Below are positions 5,835 to 7,341 of a DNA stretch of 7,341 bases, piece after piece. Positions within the stretch are counted from its first letter, which is position 1, and each line of letters opens with the position of its first letter. The stretch is from Aquirhabdus sp. GTDB taxonomy: Bacteria > Pseudomonadota > Gammaproteobacteria > Pseudomonadales > Moraxellaceae. Under the pieces are notes generated by a model, which was not told where the DNA came from, did not search any database, and worked only from the letters and a program-made list of their open reading frames with translations. The position numbers and the translations under genes are program-made. The DNA lies in contig JASLFQ010000037.1 in the NCBI GenBank assembly GCA_030150595.1, positions 1 through 7,341 on the forward strand, in the 5' to 3' direction.

Positions 5835-6099
5835 TCCTTACTCGAGAGCTATACAAAACAAAGTGCAGCCTATTGCAGTGCTTAGTGACTATTTTTTTGA
5901 AAAATTTGAACACCATCTGCTCATTATGAACAAAGAGGGATTTTTTATTGCGGCATTAAAATACTTAAATCGCAAACACTAAAATATGATAACTCTTCTT
6001 CTCAAACTCAAATTGACCAATCTCAGTCATGCCCAAACTGATTAGCGGCTGAAAGCATTTCAATTCCCAAATAATCTTGTGGTACAACACGGCGATAAA
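5835..6099. other. convergent intergenic region, no confident gene
   Basis: 265 bases between the stops of the unknown exported gene (plus) and the EAL gene (minus). No strong terminator hairpin was found; T-runs at 5892-5898 and 5941-5946 lack convincing stems. A plus-strand frame is open from 5800 to its TAA at 5980-5982. A minus-strand frame continues from the EAL stop down to TAA at 5965-5967. Both are treated as findings, not genes. Confidence 0.55.
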
Positions 6100-7341
6100 T
6101 CATGATTTCTGTAGCTCCAGATCCACATCACCCGATGTTGCCGCCACTCTTCTACTGAGAAACAAATTAAAATCGTGAATACGCAAAGGACGACTTAACA
6201 AATAGCCTTGAATCGAAAAACAGCCAATGCTTTGTAAAAATTGACGTTGCTCTTCAGTTTCTACGCCTTCAGCGATCACATCGAGCTCCATATTGTGAGC
6301 AAGTGACACAACAGTACGAACAATAGCTTCGTCTTGAGTACTGGATAACATCTCACGGACAAACGATTGATCGACTTTGAGCTGATCAAGGGGAAGTTTT
6401 TTAAGATAGCTGAGTGAAGAATATCCCGTTCCAAAATCATCTAAAGAAATACGAACTCCTGCGGCTTTAAGCGCAGTCATTTTGGTAATAATGTCATCGA
6501 CATCATTCACCAGCATACTCTCGGTCAACTCAAGTTTCAGCAATGACGGCTTAGCGCCAGAGCGATCAAGCACGGACAAAACCTGCGATACGTAGTCGTC
6601 CTGTTTAAATTCTTGCGCACTAACATTAATCGACAAAGAAAGCTTGGCAGTTTCTGGTTTCTGTGACCATCTCACCAACTGGGCGCATGCCGTTCCCAAC
6701 ACCCAATGACCGAGGGGACGAATCATGCCAATTTGTTCAGCTAAAGGAATAAAATCGTCTGGTGGAATGAGTCCTTTCGTCGGATGACGCCATCGAATTA
6801 AAGCCTCTACACCAATGATTTGACCATTCTCACCAGATTGTGGCTGATAATAAAGCGTAAATTGATTATTGGATATCGCCTTACGAAGCTCGACCTCTAT
6901 GAGGTTTGATTGTCTCGCATTGGATTGCATCACATGAAAAAGTACATAGATCAGACTAAGTGCAATAATATTATTTACCCATGCACCAAAGACACGTTCA
7001 TGCACATTCATCGCATAAGGCGTAACAATCCCCCACAAACTACTGGCAAAAAAACCATAAGCAAGAAAACAAATCAATGGAAAACCATAGGACAATACAT
7101 AATGTTCGTCCTTAAAACCAATAAAGCACCCGATCCCAATCAATAAAAAGAAAATATGCACCGTTCTCGGCGTGTATGCGTTAGGTACATCAAAAATAAT
7201 ACTTAATATACAAAAAACAATAAAAGACAAAGTCGCAAGAATAATGAATGTACTCAGTATCTTGCCCTTACGCACTAAAAAAAAAGATACCACACCTGCC
7301 GTAATCAGAATAAACCTGATCACTAACTGTCCCCACTGTTC
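6100..7341 (-). CDS. membrane-anchored EAL-domain c-di-GMP phosphodiesterase, start beyond window
   Basis: Predicted to hydrolyse cyclic di-GMP to pGpG, lowering the second messenger that favours biofilm over motility. The frame is open to the window edge (EQWGQL precedes the GTG at 7321-7323), so the true start probably lies outside. Numbering from that GTG, about five hydrophobic segments lie at 2-17, 22-44, 54-70, 74-97 and 112-132. A short linker (133-150) then leads straight into the EAL domain (about 150-390), with no GGDEF, PAS or HAMP between. Catalytic residues seen: Glu173 in GVEALIRW, Asn233 in NVSAQ, Glu265 and Glu268 in ELTES, Asp295/Asp296 in LDDFGTGYSSL, Lys316 in LKVDQSF, Glu352 in AEGVET and Gln372 in IQGYLLSRP. 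It should therefore be active. The membrane part does not match a named sensor domain that I can assign. It stands alone, convergent to the upstream gene, so its signal cannot be inferred from neighbours. Confidence 0.93.
   Translation of the reverse strand, partial: EQWGQLVIRFILITAGVVSFFLVRKGKILSTFIILATLSFIVFCILSIIFDVPNAYTPRTVHIFFLLIGIGCFIGFKDEHYVLSYGFPLICFLAYGFFASSLWGIVTPYAMNVHERVFGAWVNNIIALSLIYVLFHVMQSNARQSNLIEVELRKAISNNQFTLYYQPQSGENGQIIGVEALIRWRHPTKGLIPPDDFIPLAEQIGMIRPLGHWVLGTACAQLVRWSQKPETAKLSLSINVSAQEFKQDDYVSQVLSVLDRSGAKPSLLKLELTESMLVNDVDDIITKMTALKAAGVRISLDDFGTGYSSLSYLKKLPLDQLKVDQSFVREMLSSTQDEAIVRTVVSLAHNMELDVIAEGVETEEQRQFLQSIGCFSIQGYLLSRPLRIHDFNLFLSRRVAATSGDVDLELQKS

Noticed and set aside
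6910..7146. Plus-strand 78-codon frame opposite the EAL gene membrane region
   Set aside because: Antisense to the transmembrane segments; its polar composition is what complementing hydrophobic codons produces.

Overview
The window looks like part of a low-to-mid-40s % GC gammaproteobacterial chromosome. Protein flavour and a tightly linked prpB-prpC pair suggest Moraxellaceae (Acinetobacter or a relative). That placement is an inference from gene content and sequence style, not from a marker gene. Six protein-coding genes are clear. The first and last run off the window edges.

Left part (1-2670): the 3' part of an S41 C-terminal processing peptidase, with its Ser/Lys catalytic dyad visible, is followed by about 300 bases without a clear gene. 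That gap holds a candidate 42-codon ORF with a good ribosome binding site. Next comes an exported, histidine-rich protein with six EF-hand loops, built by internal duplication and carrying a natural run of six histidines. A small exported Tyr-rich protein follows 59 bases later, probably in the same transcript. A strong hairpin with a T-run ends this unit.

Middle part (2752-4956): prpB (2-methylisocitrate lyase) and prpC (2-methylcitrate synthase) are two core enzymes of the methylcitrate cycle for propionate/propionyl-CoA. The usual companions (acnD/prpF or prpD, and a regulator) are not in the window. A 39-codon frame overlaps the start of prpB, and an inverted repeat lies just upstream of it. 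Both are candidates for control of the operon. A hairpin without a T-run follows prpC.

Right part (4956-7341): an unrecognised exported protein with a C-terminal motif reminiscent of alpha-alpha toroid repeats lies convergent to a membrane-anchored EAL-domain c-di-GMP phosphodiesterase on the minus strand. The EAL gene keeps all the catalytic residues I can check, and its start lies beyond the window. The 265-base space between the two stops has no confident gene, but short open frames continue from both flanking genes into it.

I saw no RNA gene, CRISPR array, insertion sequence or phage marker. I do not see convincing evidence of a new multi-gene system. The most unusual items are the EF-hand/His-rich protein with its small partner, the small ORF overlapping prpB, and the unknown exported protein after prpC.
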